57,240 nucleotides of DNA. It comes from Lachnospiraceae bacterium UBA7179 (GTDB lineage Bacteria; Bacillota; Clostridia; Lachnospirales; Lachnospiraceae). Of the stretch, positions 9,468-18,492 are shown in pieces; the stretch's first letter is position 1, and each line of letters opens with the position of its first letter. The notes beneath the pieces are model-generated. The model saw nothing but the letters and a program-made list of their open reading frames with translations, was not told the origin of the DNA and searched no databases. A program made the translations under genes and the position numbers. Location of the stretch: NCBI GenBank assembly GCA_002491195.1, contig DKVL01000088.1:1-57240 (forward strand), in the 5' to 3' direction.

Positions 9468-10256
9468 ATGGAGCATATAAATAGAAATGGATTCATTTTG
9501 CATCAGGAAACATTGGTGAAAGATACCGATTCATTACATTATCATCCGTCGTATGAACTTTTTATTGTAGTAAAAGGTTCCACAACCCTGCTTGTGAATG
9601 ACAAGTTCGTTTCCGCCGCAGAAAAGGATATTGTGCTTCTTAAGCCCAATGTGATCCATAAAAATATTGGCCAAAAACTGCATGACCGGTATTCCGTACA
9701 TTTTACCAATGCGTATTTGCTTTCCTGTTTTTCAGATGGCCTTGTGAAATCACTTACAGCACCTTTTGAAAACCACAAAGCCACTGTCACACCCGGCGTA
9801 TTTGATCAGATACTAAATCTTTTAACACACATAAAAAATAATCCCCACTATGCCTGCATACATACCGCTGAAATTCTGGCTCTTTTAACTGACGAAAATA
9901 ATCTGCAGAAGACCCAGTTTAATACGCCCCCAAAAACAACCGATCACATTCTTGAATATATCCGCAATAATTATGCCGCCATATCGGGACTGAATGATAT
10001 TGCAGACGGAGTCCACATTTCTAAACAGTATTTGTGCCATTTAATAAAAAAAGAGACTGACACTACTGTATCAGAATATTTAAATAGTGTCCGGATCAAT
10101 AATGCCTGCGAAATGTTACGCCATGGCAGACATACCATTACCCAGACAGCAGTGCTGTGCGGATACAATTCGACTGCATACTTTTGCCGCATATTCAAAA
10201 AAATTATGCATATGACACCAAAAGAATATCAAAAGATATACGGCAATGTAACGTGA
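9468..10256 (+). CDS. AraC family transcriptional regulator
   Basis: 262 residues. The N-terminal half is a cupin-like sensor (YHPSYELFIVVKG near the start, then a conserved KPNVIHKN loop) and the C-terminal 100 residues hold two helix-turn-helix motifs, with ISKQYLCHLIKKETDTTVSEY and the signature ending CRIFKKIMHMTPKEYQK. Such proteins bind a sugar and activate adjacent catabolic genes. The ATG at 9468 follows AAGGAAGAG. It is divergent from the GH115-like gene across 139 bases, so that gene is the likely target. Confidence 0.85.
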   Translation: MEHINRNGFILHQETLVKDTDSLHYHPSYELFIVVKGSTTLLVNDKFVSAAEKDIVLLKPNVIHKNIGQKLHDRYSVHFTNAYLLSCFSDGLVKSLTAPFENHKATVTPGVFDQILNLLTHIKNNPHYACIHTAEILALLTDENNLQKTQFNTPPKTTDHILEYIRNNYAAISGLNDIADGVHISKQYLCHLIKKETDTTVSEYLNSVRINNACEMLRHGRHTITQTAVLCGYNSTAYFCRIFKKIMHMTPKEYQKIYGNVT

Positions 10257-10472
10257 TTTATTTCCAGATTACACACCATTCCTGTCATATTCCTGATCCG
10301 GTATGAGAGCGCTTCCTTCAAAATGCCAAGTCCCCATTCATTCAGCAGCCCCTGTACGATTCCAGATGGTACTGCTGCTTAATCACTGCTGTCATCCCAT
10401 ATCTGTTCCTTTCTTTTTCGTCTGATTCCTTGTAACTATATTAAATAATATTACCACCTGTTTTTTATTGCT

Positions 10473-10615
10473 CTACTTCTCACAACCAATCAATTCAAAT
10501 TCTTCATCCATCATATCTCGCAGTTTTCTTATTATCCTACCAGAAAACTCCAACATGTCCGCATCCTCAACTGCGCACTCTTAACTCTGTCCACATCTCC
10601 TGCAAGAAATCCAGA
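10473..10615 (-). pseudogene. Remnant of an unidentified coding region
   Basis: On the minus strand one frame reads FLQEMWTELRVRS to a stop and the next frame continues ADMLEFSGRIIRKLRDMM and on to ELIGCEK with a stop at 10473. The two pieces would join through a single frameshift. I do not recognise the family. The remainder of 10257-10635 shows no gene. Confidence 0.3.
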
Positions 10616-10635
10616 CAAAAGTTATGGTCACTGTG

Positions 10636-11307
10636 TTACCACACAAACGGGATTATTTTATATTTCACTGCCTTTTTATATTCGGCATACCCCTCCAAAC
10701 TTTTTTCAAGCACTATTTCTTCGTTCTCAATTCTCTTTGCAATAATAATAGGATAAACCAGAAAAATAACAAATGAGAAAATGGAACCAAGCACCAACGG
10801 CATAGAAAGAAACAAAACAATCGTTACACTATACATAGGATGGCGGACAATGCCATATAACCCTGTATCAATCACCCTTTGCCCTTGCTGGACTTCTACA
10901 GTCCGTGATAAGTAGGTATTTTCTCTTAATACCTCTGCATAAAGCACATAAGAAAATAAAAATACAACAGCCGCTATCCACGAAATCCAATCAGGTATCA
11001 TAACCCATTCAAACCGAAAATTTAATCCCGCTATGATAAACCCCGTAACAAACATCAGACCACTGAGTTTGATCACAAGATTTTGCTCCGCCTGTTGTTC
11101 TTTAGCATTCAAACGTTTTTTCAACAATTCCGGGTTTTTGGACATCATTACAATTCCAGCGAAAAACATTGGAACAAACAAAATTCCTATGAGCAGCCAT
11201 GCATTCCAATAATGAAATGTCCCAGCGGGCAAAAAGATCAGTATGCCTATAACAACTGCGCCAAGTATAAACTTCAATATTGCCTGACAAAACAATCCTC
11301 TTGTCAT
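10636..11307 (-). CDS. Isoprenylcysteine carboxyl methyltransferase family protein
   Basis: About 223 residues with five or six membrane helices. The C-terminal GLYGIVRHPMYS and the downstream RIENEEIVLEKSLEGYAEYK are the conserved SAM-binding region of the ICMT/PEMT-like membrane methyltransferases. Bacterial members methylate small lipids or unknown acceptors in the cytoplasmic membrane. I place the start at the ATG at 11307 (MTRGLFCQ), which has GGAAGTGA upstream, in preference to a TTG six bases earlier. It is isolated between gene remnants on both sides and has no evident operon partner. Confidence 0.8.
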   Translation of the reverse strand: MTRGLFCQAILKFILGAVVIGILIFLPAGTFHYWNAWLLIGILFVPMFFAGIVMMSKNPELLKKRLNAKEQQAEQNLVIKLSGLMFVTGFIIAGLNFRFEWVMIPDWISWIAAVVFLFSYVLYAEVLRENTYLSRTVEVQQGQRVIDTGLYGIVRHPMYSVTIVLFLSMPLVLGSIFSFVIFLVYPIIIAKRIENEEIVLEKSLEGYAEYKKAVKYKIIPFVW

Positions 11308-11346
11308 TTTCAATCACTTCCTATAACTTCTGATTTCCTGCCCTGT

Positions 11347-11575
11347 TCAACCTGCCGCTAATATTTTATTTAGCACTTTTATATGTTCCATAAGAATATC
11401 CGGTTTATCTTCTGTAATCATAGTTCAAAGCCTAAAAGCGGAGAACTTTCCATAATCAACTTATCAATTACTATTTTTTTGTTTGCCATATTTGGCCTGC
11501 AAAGACTCCGCCCATACTCATACCATAAATTGCAAAAAACATATTGCCATGTTGAGAAAAATAAGTTCCCTAAAT
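11347..11575 (-). pseudogene. Remnants of two overlapping small genes
   Basis: A hydrophobic fragment containing MFFAIYGMSMGGVFAGQIW ends at 11471, overlapping an ATG (11489) that opens MANKKIVIDKLIMESSPLLG. That second frame stops near 11418, where another frame takes over with MITEDKPDILMEHIKVLNK and ends at 11347. The pattern is a decayed, translationally coupled pair. I cannot name either family. Confidence 0.3.
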
Positions 11576-11606
11576 AAAATCTGCTGAATCATTCAATATC
11601 ATCATT

Positions 11607-12330
11607 TTAGCATAATCGCACGTATAATTCCATCATATTTTGTTTCAATTCCCGCTTCTCTCTGTATACAACATTTTTAGCATCAACAGTTCTTTTCCAA
11701 TGTTTCCTTTCCCTTTTCCCACTGGACAAAATATGGGAGTTTTTTGAAAGCGTCAAAAGAACCTTGTTCCAAACGGCTTTAAATATCTGTGTCTCTGTAA
11801 GGACAATGCCGGGATTTGAAACAAGGAATACAATCCAGTAAGAACTTAGCTTCAAATGAAAATATTGTTTCTTTTGGCAATATAAAATCAACAGAACGAA
11901 AGAAACAATCTGTGAGATCACGGTTGCAGCAGCTGCACCGTGAAAGCCAATCATCCCTATTAGAACGGGGTCTAATATTGCATTTAAGATACTTGTTATC
12001 AACATGGAAATTATTTGAAATACAGAGTCCCCTTAACAGCGTAACATTGCAGTAATGTGGCAGAAAATATAGGATGGTATTATGCCAGTCAAATATACCA
12101 TTAAGTAATCCTTTGCATACTGATAAGTTTCTGATTTTGTGTTCATCAGCCCCAATATCCCGTTTAATGATAATTCAAACCATGAACTCTTTATTAATTC
12201 AGTTGAATCCGTTCATTATGATGAGAAGTTCATTGATGGAGTTGGAGATAAGGGAGTACCCAATAGTCCACAAGAAAGCAGAATCAGGCTGAAAAGTCCC
12301 TGTCTCCAACTGGTTCAGTACGCATCAAAT
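11607..12330 (-). pseudogene. Decayed MATE efflux gene joined to a response-regulator fragment
   Basis: The minus strand from about 12330 reads MATE-family segments (LGLMNTKSETYQYAKDYLM, then YLTGIIPSYIFCHITAMLRC), hits a TAA where a tyrosine is expected near 12032, and resumes with DSVFQIISMLITSILNAIL and GFHGAAAATVISQIVSF. It then runs into FLVSNPGIVLTETQIFKAVW, which looks like the winged-helix segment of an OmpR-type response regulator. The tail after that is unrecognised. Nonsense mutation plus a chimeric join make this a pseudogene. Confidence 0.6.
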
Positions 12331-12369
12331 GTCATATGAGCTTCCTCTCTCATATACAGGCGATCGGTA

Positions 12370-14208
12370 TTATAGCATCTTTTTCAAATAGAAAAAACCA
12401 TACGCAGGAATGCTGACTCCGACAGGTTTCATCCTATTTCCTGAAATTAATTCCACATAATCCCCATCCGCCTCATCGATCCATGCAGTCTTATCATACT
12501 CGCTGAAATTAAACAGGCCGATCAGCTTATTGCCTTCATAGTATCTGCCAATGCACAGTACAGACGAATCCCATGTTTCAATCGTCCATGTATCCGCATT
12601 TGACACAAATACATTTTCCGTCTTCCGAATCTGTTCCAGATGCTTCAATCCCTGAAAAATCTTTCCCTCAACAGTATCTGTGTCCTGAATATTCTCTGCC
12701 AGTTTCCAGTTCATCGCCCCGCGGTGGAGATATCTTGAATCCGCCGCTTTATCCGGATCTTCCTTGTATGTGTAGTCGTTCACTTGTCCGATCTCATCCC
12801 CGCTGTACAGCACCGGAATCCCTGACTGCATGAACATATATGCATGAAGCATCAGATCCAGGTTTACCGCCCTGTCCATGGCAGCGGCATCCCCCTCAAA
12901 GCCCGCTTTCTCCACACCGCACATGGACGCAGTCGTCCCACAGAAACGGGCGTCACCGGTAACCGGATCCGCATTGTAGAGTTCCCCGCGGCTTTGGCTG
13001 TTCCCATCGTATCCCTGGAAATAATCATTCAGGTACTTCTTGTGGGTTCTCTCCTCTATGCCTTCCATCTTCAGCGTTGCATAGTCAAGCCCCCAGCCGA
13101 TATCATCATGACAGCGCAGATAATTCAGGAACACATAGTCCTTTGGCAGCGCATTCACGATATCCAGCTGCTTTTTCAGCAGTCTGACATCCCTTGTCGC
13201 CACTGTATGCCACGTCGTCGCCATCGTGGTAACATTATAGAGCATATGACATTCCGGCTTCTCAACGCTGCCAAAATAAGGCGTTACTTTCTCCGGCTCC
13301 ATAACCACCTCACCGAGCAGGAGTACGCCCGGACATACGATCTCACTGATCATACGCATCATCCGGATAATCGTATGCACCTGTAAGAGGTTGCGGCATG
13401 GAGTGTTTAATTCTTTCCAGATATACGGGACCGCGTCAATGCGGATGATGTCAATTCCCCTGTTTGCCAGATAGAGGAAATTGTACATCATTTCATTAAA
13501 GACTCTCGGGTTTTTATAATTCAGGTCCCACTGATAAGGATAAAATGTGGTCATTACATAGTGCCCAATATCCGGAAGCCATGTAAAATTGCCCGGGGCC
13601 GTCGTTGGGAAAACCTGCGGCACTGTCTTTTCGTACATGGCGGGTTCCTCTGCGTTATTGAAGAAAAAATACCGGCTCATATACTCCCCGTCTCCCTGAC
13701 GCGCCTTTTTCGCCCACTCATGTTCTTCCGATGTGTGATTCATAACAAAATCCATGCAGACATTGATGCCCTTTTTATGACAGGCAGCTGTCAGACTGTC
13801 CAAATCCTCCATGGAGCCCAGCCTTTTCTGCACCCTGCGGAAATCTGACACTGCATATCCTCCGTCCGAGCGTCCTTTCGGTGTATCGAGAAACGGCATC
13901 AGATGGATATAATTCACATTGCATTCTTCAATGTAATCCAGTTTCGACTCCACACCTTTCATATCTCCTGCAAAGTTATCAATGTAGAACATCATCCCGA
14001 GCATGTCATTCCGCTTATACCAGCCTGTGTCTGACTCCCGTTTCTGGTCGCTGGTTTTTAAGTCCTTACTTCTTTCAAGATAGAATTGCCTCATCCTGTC
14101 ACACAGTTCTGCAAACATGGAATCGTTGTCATACAACTCCATATAGAGCCAGCGCAGCTCATCATGATGGCTCCCAAGTCTTTTTAGGTAAATATTCTCC
14201 TCTTTCAT
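12370..14208 (-). CDS. Amylosucrase-like glycoside hydrolase family 13 enzyme
   Basis: A 612-residue protein with the GH13 (beta/alpha)8 barrel. D258 in IIRIDAVPY is the nucleophile, E300 in LLLGEVV the acid/base, and HDD at 367-369 within NYLRCHDDIGW the third site. The N-terminal helical domain and the YLRCHDDIGW wording match the amylosucrase/sucrose-hydrolase subgroup (GH13_4), which splits sucrose and may transfer glucose. There is no signal peptide. GGAGGGAGACA precedes the ATG. It lies downstream of the GH36 gene on the same strand, and together they could process raffinose-type sugars: galactose removal, then sucrose cleavage. Confidence 0.8.
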   Translation of the reverse strand: MKEENIYLKRLGSHHDELRWLYMELYDNDSMFAELCDRMRQFYLERSKDLKTSDQKRESDTGWYKRNDMLGMMFYIDNFAGDMKGVESKLDYIEECNVNYIHLMPFLDTPKGRSDGGYAVSDFRRVQKRLGSMEDLDSLTAACHKKGINVCMDFVMNHTSEEHEWAKKARQGDGEYMSRYFFFNNAEEPAMYEKTVPQVFPTTAPGNFTWLPDIGHYVMTTFYPYQWDLNYKNPRVFNEMMYNFLYLANRGIDIIRIDAVPYIWKELNTPCRNLLQVHTIIRMMRMISEIVCPGVLLLGEVVMEPEKVTPYFGSVEKPECHMLYNVTTMATTWHTVATRDVRLLKKQLDIVNALPKDYVFLNYLRCHDDIGWGLDYATLKMEGIEERTHKKYLNDYFQGYDGNSQSRGELYNADPVTGDARFCGTTASMCGVEKAGFEGDAAAMDRAVNLDLMLHAYMFMQSGIPVLYSGDEIGQVNDYTYKEDPDKAADSRYLHRGAMNWKLAENIQDTDTVEGKIFQGLKHLEQIRKTENVFVSNADTWTIETWDSSVLCIGRYYEGNKLIGLFNFSEYDKTAWIDEADGDYVELISGNRMKPVGVSIPAYGFFYLKKML

Positions 14209-14271
14209 TGTCTCCCTCCGATATTTGTCTGTTCCTTATACATATGATGAACCTCTCTGCTGCTGTCAAAT

Positions 14272-14345
14272 CATAACTTTTTCTCCCGCACGCAGCGGCT
14301 GTGCCTCATAGCGCAGCCACATCGTGTTGTCATTCAAACTCAAAT
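14272..14345 (-). pseudogene. Short C-terminal remnant between the GH36 and GH13 genes
   Basis: A minus-strand frame reads SLNDNTMWLRYEAQPLRAGE and a few further residues before a TGA. The composition is protein-like and unlike the flanking spacer, but the piece is too short to assign. It sits in the spacer after the GH36 gene. Confidence 0.25.
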
Positions 14346-16556
14346 CGGTTTACGCCCCAATCCTTTTTCTACTACATTCCATTCAATGAGAATACTCTCA
14401 TACTCTTTTGGCACCATACGCAATGTAAGTCCGGCCCCCATCCATGTCCTTCCACTGTGAACCTGTCCATTTACCGAACAGCAATAATATTTGTCTGGTG
14501 AGAGCCCCTTGACAATTGTATGCACCGGAAGCGGATTACCTTCCGCAGAAGTCATGACCAATGTCTGTAATGCATGATCCTTCTCCTCATCCACGAACTC
14601 CCATGCACAAAATCTCTCGCCCGGCGGTGTCAGCCTGTAATAAGTCCCTTCATGTGTGAGGGAATAATATTTATGGAAATCTTCAATCTGTTCCTTCACA
14701 ATCGCTTTCTCTTCCTCTGACATCTTATTCAAATCCAGCTCATATCCAAAACTGCCAGAAAGAGCAACGTGACCTCTTGTGCGGAACGGTGTGACCCTTC
14801 CAGTCTGATGATTGGGAACTGCAGATACATGGGCTCCCATACTGCTCACCGGATAAAAGAAAGATGTACCATACTGGATCTCCAGCCGGTTCACTGCATC
14901 TGTATTGTCACTGCACCAGATCTGTGGGGAGTAATACAGCATAGCTGCATCAAAACGTCCTCCACCCCCGCTGCAGCCTTCTAACAGAATGTCGGGAAAT
15001 CTTTGAAGAAAACGCTCAAGCAAATCATAGACTCCCAGCACGAAGCGATGGTATACTTCTCCATTTTGGCTTCCGGCATACTGATGGCTGTAAATATCGC
15101 ATATGCTTCTGTTCATATCCCACTTTACATAATCAATCGGCGCATGTTCCAGAATATCGGCAAGCCTCTCAAACAGATATTCCCGCACATCGTTACGACT
15201 CATATCCAGCACTAACTGATTCCTGCCCCGGTTCGGCTCCCTGCCAGGTATCCTCAGCGCCCAGTCCGGATGTGCCCTGTAGAGATCACTGTCCTCCGAA
15301 ATCATCTCAGGTTCAAACCACAAACCAAACTTCATGCCCAGATCATGAATCCTGTCTCCCAATTCTTTTAAGCTGCCTCCAAGCTTTTTCTCATTGACAT
15401 GCCAATCTCCCAGACCGCTGTTATCATCATCACGTTTACCGAACCAGCCATCATCCAGCACCAGCATTTCAATCCCCAGCTTTGCTGCCTGCTCTGCAAG
15501 GGAAATCAGCTTCTCTTTGTTGAAATTAAAATAAGTAGCTTCCCAGTTATTCAATAATACAGGGCGTTTCCTATATTGGTACGCTCCCCGGCACATATGC
15601 TCCCGCAGAATCTTATGATATTGCTGGGACAATTTGGAAAGCCCTGAATCGGAATAACTCATAATCAACTGTGGCGCCGCAAAGTATTCCCCTGTTCTCA
15701 GACAGAAGGAAAACTTCTCCGAATGGATTCCCATCAGTACCCTTGTCTGACCCCTCTGGTCCTTCTGGGCGCAGGCTGTAAAGTTGCCACTGTACACCAG
15801 GCATAATCCATAGCACTCCCCGAAATCCTCCGTCGCATCTGGTGTACATACAATCATGGACGGATTATATTGATGACTGGAGGTTCCCCGCAAACTTCCC
15901 ACCTCCAGTTTCGTACGCCGTATCCTGTTTCTCTCAGGTATTCTCTCCATGGCATGCCTGCCCGCAAACGTAATCAGGTCGTATTCTCCAAACTGATAAT
16001 CCAGGCAACCGGAAAGGCACTTAGTAAGCACAACTTCACTCTCGCCACGGTTTTCCACCCGGACTGCCCTGGTGATTACATTCTCCTTTTCAAATACGCC
16101 GTAAAATAAACGCACCGTCACTTTGGAGGCTTTCTCACGCATCGTGATCACAAGTGTTTCTCCCTTTTCATCCTCCTTATCATAGAGGGCAGGCATTCCT
16201 TCCACCGTGTAAGATGATGGAAAAATTTTATAGCTCTCAAAGCGAAAATCCGCCGCTATGCTGCCGTCTCCATGCAGAAGAGCAATGCAGCTCTCCCGGT
16301 AATCGCCTACTCCATCAGAAGGCAGCTCCTGTGGCAGACAATCCAGGGAATACTCCCGATTTCCTACCGTCTCTTCCGGATTTCCTGAAAAACCAACATC
16401 CGCCTGAAAAATCAAATCTGCAAGATTCTCCCCATCAATTTTCTTCCCATAATACGTATGCAGCAGAACACCATATTCATCTGCGTACATCTGATATGTG
16501 CAGTCCTTTGTATGCAGATTGAACAGTCTGCCATTATTTTCCACCATAATTGCCAT
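14340..16556 (-). CDS. Alpha-galactosidase, glycoside hydrolase family 36
   Basis: 738 residues, the normal length for bacterial GH36. The N-terminal beta-supersandwich is followed by a barrel with LVLDDGWFGKRDDD (366-379), nucleophile D480 in YVKWDMN and acid/base D550 in WCSDNTDA, and a C-terminal sheet domain. It releases terminal alpha-galactose from raffinose, stachyose or melibiose in the cytoplasm. The start at 16556 has AGAGGAG about 10 bases upstream. It follows the ABC importer operon on the same strand after a terminator hairpin, so expression may depend partly on readthrough. Functional linkage to the transporter is likely. Confidence 0.92.
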   Translation of the reverse strand: MAIMVENNGRLFNLHTKDCTYQMYADEYGVLLHTYYGKKIDGENLADLIFQADVGFSGNPEETVGNREYSLDCLPQELPSDGVGDYRESCIALLHGDGSIAADFRFESYKIFPSSYTVEGMPALYDKEDEKGETLVITMREKASKVTVRLFYGVFEKENVITRAVRVENRGESEVVLTKCLSGCLDYQFGEYDLITFAGRHAMERIPERNRIRRTKLEVGSLRGTSSHQYNPSMIVCTPDATEDFGECYGLCLVYSGNFTACAQKDQRGQTRVLMGIHSEKFSFCLRTGEYFAAPQLIMSYSDSGLSKLSQQYHKILREHMCRGAYQYRKRPVLLNNWEATYFNFNKEKLISLAEQAAKLGIEMLVLDDGWFGKRDDDNSGLGDWHVNEKKLGGSLKELGDRIHDLGMKFGLWFEPEMISEDSDLYRAHPDWALRIPGREPNRGRNQLVLDMSRNDVREYLFERLADILEHAPIDYVKWDMNRSICDIYSHQYAGSQNGEVYHRFVLGVYDLLERFLQRFPDILLEGCSGGGGRFDAAMLYYSPQIWCSDNTDAVNRLEIQYGTSFFYPVSSMGAHVSAVPNHQTGRVTPFRTRGHVALSGSFGYELDLNKMSEEEKAIVKEQIEDFHKYYSLTHEGTYYRLTPPGERFCAWEFVDEEKDHALQTLVMTSAEGNPLPVHTIVKGLSPDKYYCCSVNGQVHSGRTWMGAGLTLRMVPKEYESILIEWNVVEKGLGRKPI

Positions 16557-16594
16557 ATCCAGTCTTCTCCTCTACCTTTATTCTTTGCTGTACA

Positions 16595-16624
16595 AAAGGC
16601 TCCTGCACGGTAGTAGGAGCCTTT
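16595..16624 (-). terminator. Terminator after the ABC importer operon
   Basis: A perfect 10-bp stem AAAGGCTCCT/AGGAGCCTTT with a 10-base loop, 14 bases past the permease stop at 16639 and followed by TTTTG on the minus strand. Confidence 0.75.
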
Positions 16625-16638
16625 CCTATTTCTATTTT

Positions 16639-17523
16639 TTATTCTTTTACCGCACCGATGACCATACCAGAAACAAAATATTTCTGCAGGAATGGATAGA
16701 TGATCAACAATGGAATTGTGGATACTACGATTTTCGTCGCATTGAAAGTCCGGTTATTCATGGACGCCATCTGCTTCAACTGTTCCGCGTCTGTCACCTG
16801 TGTGATATCCACCGTAAGCTGCTGGATATACGTTTGCAGAGGATACATCGCCGACTTGCTCATGTAAATCAATCCAGAAAAATAGTCATTCCAGTGGTTT
16901 ACAATTGAGAACAAAGCTACCGTCGCTAATGCAGGAAGGGATACCGGCAAATAAATCTTCACCAGGATCTCAATCGGGCTGGCTCCGTCAATCCTTGCTG
17001 CCTCATCCAATGACTCTGGTACACCCTTGAAGAAATTAATCAACAGGATGACATTGAATACCGGCACCGCCCCTGGAAGTACCAGCGCCCAGATGGTATT
17101 GGTCAGGTGCAGGTTGCTTACTACCATGAACAGCGGGATAATACCACCCGAAAACAACATGGCAAAGATGACAAACTTGATATAAATCTCACGTGCCGGA
17201 AAACGTTTCTTACTTTTGGAGAGCGGATATGCCATACTCACCGTAAAAAACATATTAATGATAAGCCCTAAAATCACCCTCTCAACGGAAATCAGAAATG
17301 ATTTCCAAAACTGCCCGTCTTCCAACAGCTTCTTATATGTAACGACTGTAAAATCCTTCGGTATGAAGCCAACCTCATTTGCGGCAACCGCATCACTCCC
17401 ACTGAGGGAAATCGCAAGCATATTGATCAGAGGAAGCAGACAACTCAGGGTAAGGATAATCACTACTGCCCATACGATTACCTGGGAAATCACTCTTTTG
17501 TAGTTTATTTTCTTCGTCATCAT
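16639..17523 (-). CDS. Carbohydrate ABC transporter permease (LplC/YtcP type)
   Basis: About 294 residues with six membrane helices. The EAA loop reads DEAARIDGASPIEILVKIYL in the second half, which contacts the ATPase. The C-terminal FVSGMVIGAVKE is typical of the LplC group of CUT1 importers. An ATPase gene is absent, as usual for this group, which share a multitask ATPase such as MsmX. AAGGAGGG precedes ATG codons at 17523 and 17520; I take the first. The upstream permease stop is at 17534. Confidence 0.88.
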   Translation of the reverse strand: MMTKKINYKRVISQVIVWAVVIILTLSCLLPLINMLAISLSGSDAVAANEVGFIPKDFTVVTYKKLLEDGQFWKSFLISVERVILGLIINMFFTVSMAYPLSKSKKRFPAREIYIKFVIFAMLFSGGIIPLFMVVSNLHLTNTIWALVLPGAVPVFNVILLINFFKGVPESLDEAARIDGASPIEILVKIYLPVSLPALATVALFSIVNHWNDYFSGLIYMSKSAMYPLQTYIQQLTVDITQVTDAEQLKQMASMNNRTFNATKIVVSTIPLLIIYPFLQKYFVSGMVIGAVKE

Positions 17524-17533
17524 GCATCCCTCC

Positions 17534-18469
17534 TTAAAAAATACCACTGCCGGTTAGTTTCTTTGCCCCTTTATTAGCACCCATGATCAGTAGAAAACTG
17601 ATAACAGATTTGAACAATCCAACTGCAGTACCAATACTATACTGTCTTTCCACCATACCAATTCTATAGACATATGTATCAATAATATCCCCCGTCTCAT
17701 ATACGATCGGATTATAGAGGTTGAAGATCTGATCAAATCCTGCATTCAGAATATTTCCAAGATTCAGTGCAGTCATCAATATAATAGTCGGCATCAGACT
17801 GGGCAAAGTAATATGCAGCGTCTGCTCGAAACGATTTGCCCCATCGATGGATGCCGCTTCATAGAGCCCCAGATCAATGCCTGTCAAGGCTGCCAGATAG
17901 ACTACCGAATTATAGCCGAACTCCTTCCACACATCCGTTGCCACAATCACTTTGCGGAACCAGTTATTGTCCGCCAAAAACTGAATGGCCTCTCCTCCAA
18001 ACGCCGTCACTACAGCGTTAAAGGGCCCAGTAAGAGAAAACATATTGGTAACTACCGTCGCAAGCACAACCCATGATAAAAAGTGCGGCAGATAGACAAC
18101 TGTCTGGAAAAATTTTTTGCAGATACCGACAGTAATCTCATTCAATAAGATTGCAAACAGCACAGGAACAATAATATTGAAAATCAGCTTTGCAAAAGCA
18201 ATCACCAACGTATTGACAAATACCTGGCGGCTGTCAGGAAGACTAAAAATGAATTTGAAGTTTTCCAATCCGACCCATTTTGAACCTAAAATCCCCTTCG
18301 CCGGGACATAATTCTGGAACGCCATCAAGGAGCCGAACAGTGGTACAAAAACGAACAGAAACAGCATGATCATTCCAGGAAGCATCATCAAGTGGAACAT
18401 CCTTTTTTCCCTGCCTGCAAACTGTGTCTTTGCTCCGCCGGCAGTCATTGCTTTAATATCCTGCTTCAT
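17534..18469 (-). CDS. Carbohydrate ABC transporter permease (LplB/YteP type)
   Basis: 311 residues with six membrane helices and a cytoplasmic N-terminus. The EAA motif is YEAASIDGANRFEQTLHITL, and the C-terminal KLTGSGIF and the overall length match the LplB/YteP permeases that pair with LplC. It forms the transmembrane pore with the next gene. GGAGGGG lies just before the ATG. It is second in the operon, after the binding protein, with a 23-base gap. Confidence 0.88.
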   Translation of the reverse strand: MKQDIKAMTAGGAKTQFAGREKRMFHLMMLPGMIMLFLFVFVPLFGSLMAFQNYVPAKGILGSKWVGLENFKFIFSLPDSRQVFVNTLVIAFAKLIFNIIVPVLFAILLNEITVGICKKFFQTVVYLPHFLSWVVLATVVTNMFSLTGPFNAVVTAFGGEAIQFLADNNWFRKVIVATDVWKEFGYNSVVYLAALTGIDLGLYEAASIDGANRFEQTLHITLPSLMPTIILMTALNLGNILNAGFDQIFNLYNPIVYETGDIIDTYVYRIGMVERQYSIGTAVGLFKSVISFLLIMGANKGAKKLTGSGIF

Positions 18470-18492
18470 ATAACCCCTCCATTTCTATTTTT

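Noticed and set aside
18130..18142. CCGACAG and similar CCGACA words inside genes
   Set aside because: They lack the A/T flank and have no -10 at 43 bases, so they are not counted with the activator boxes.
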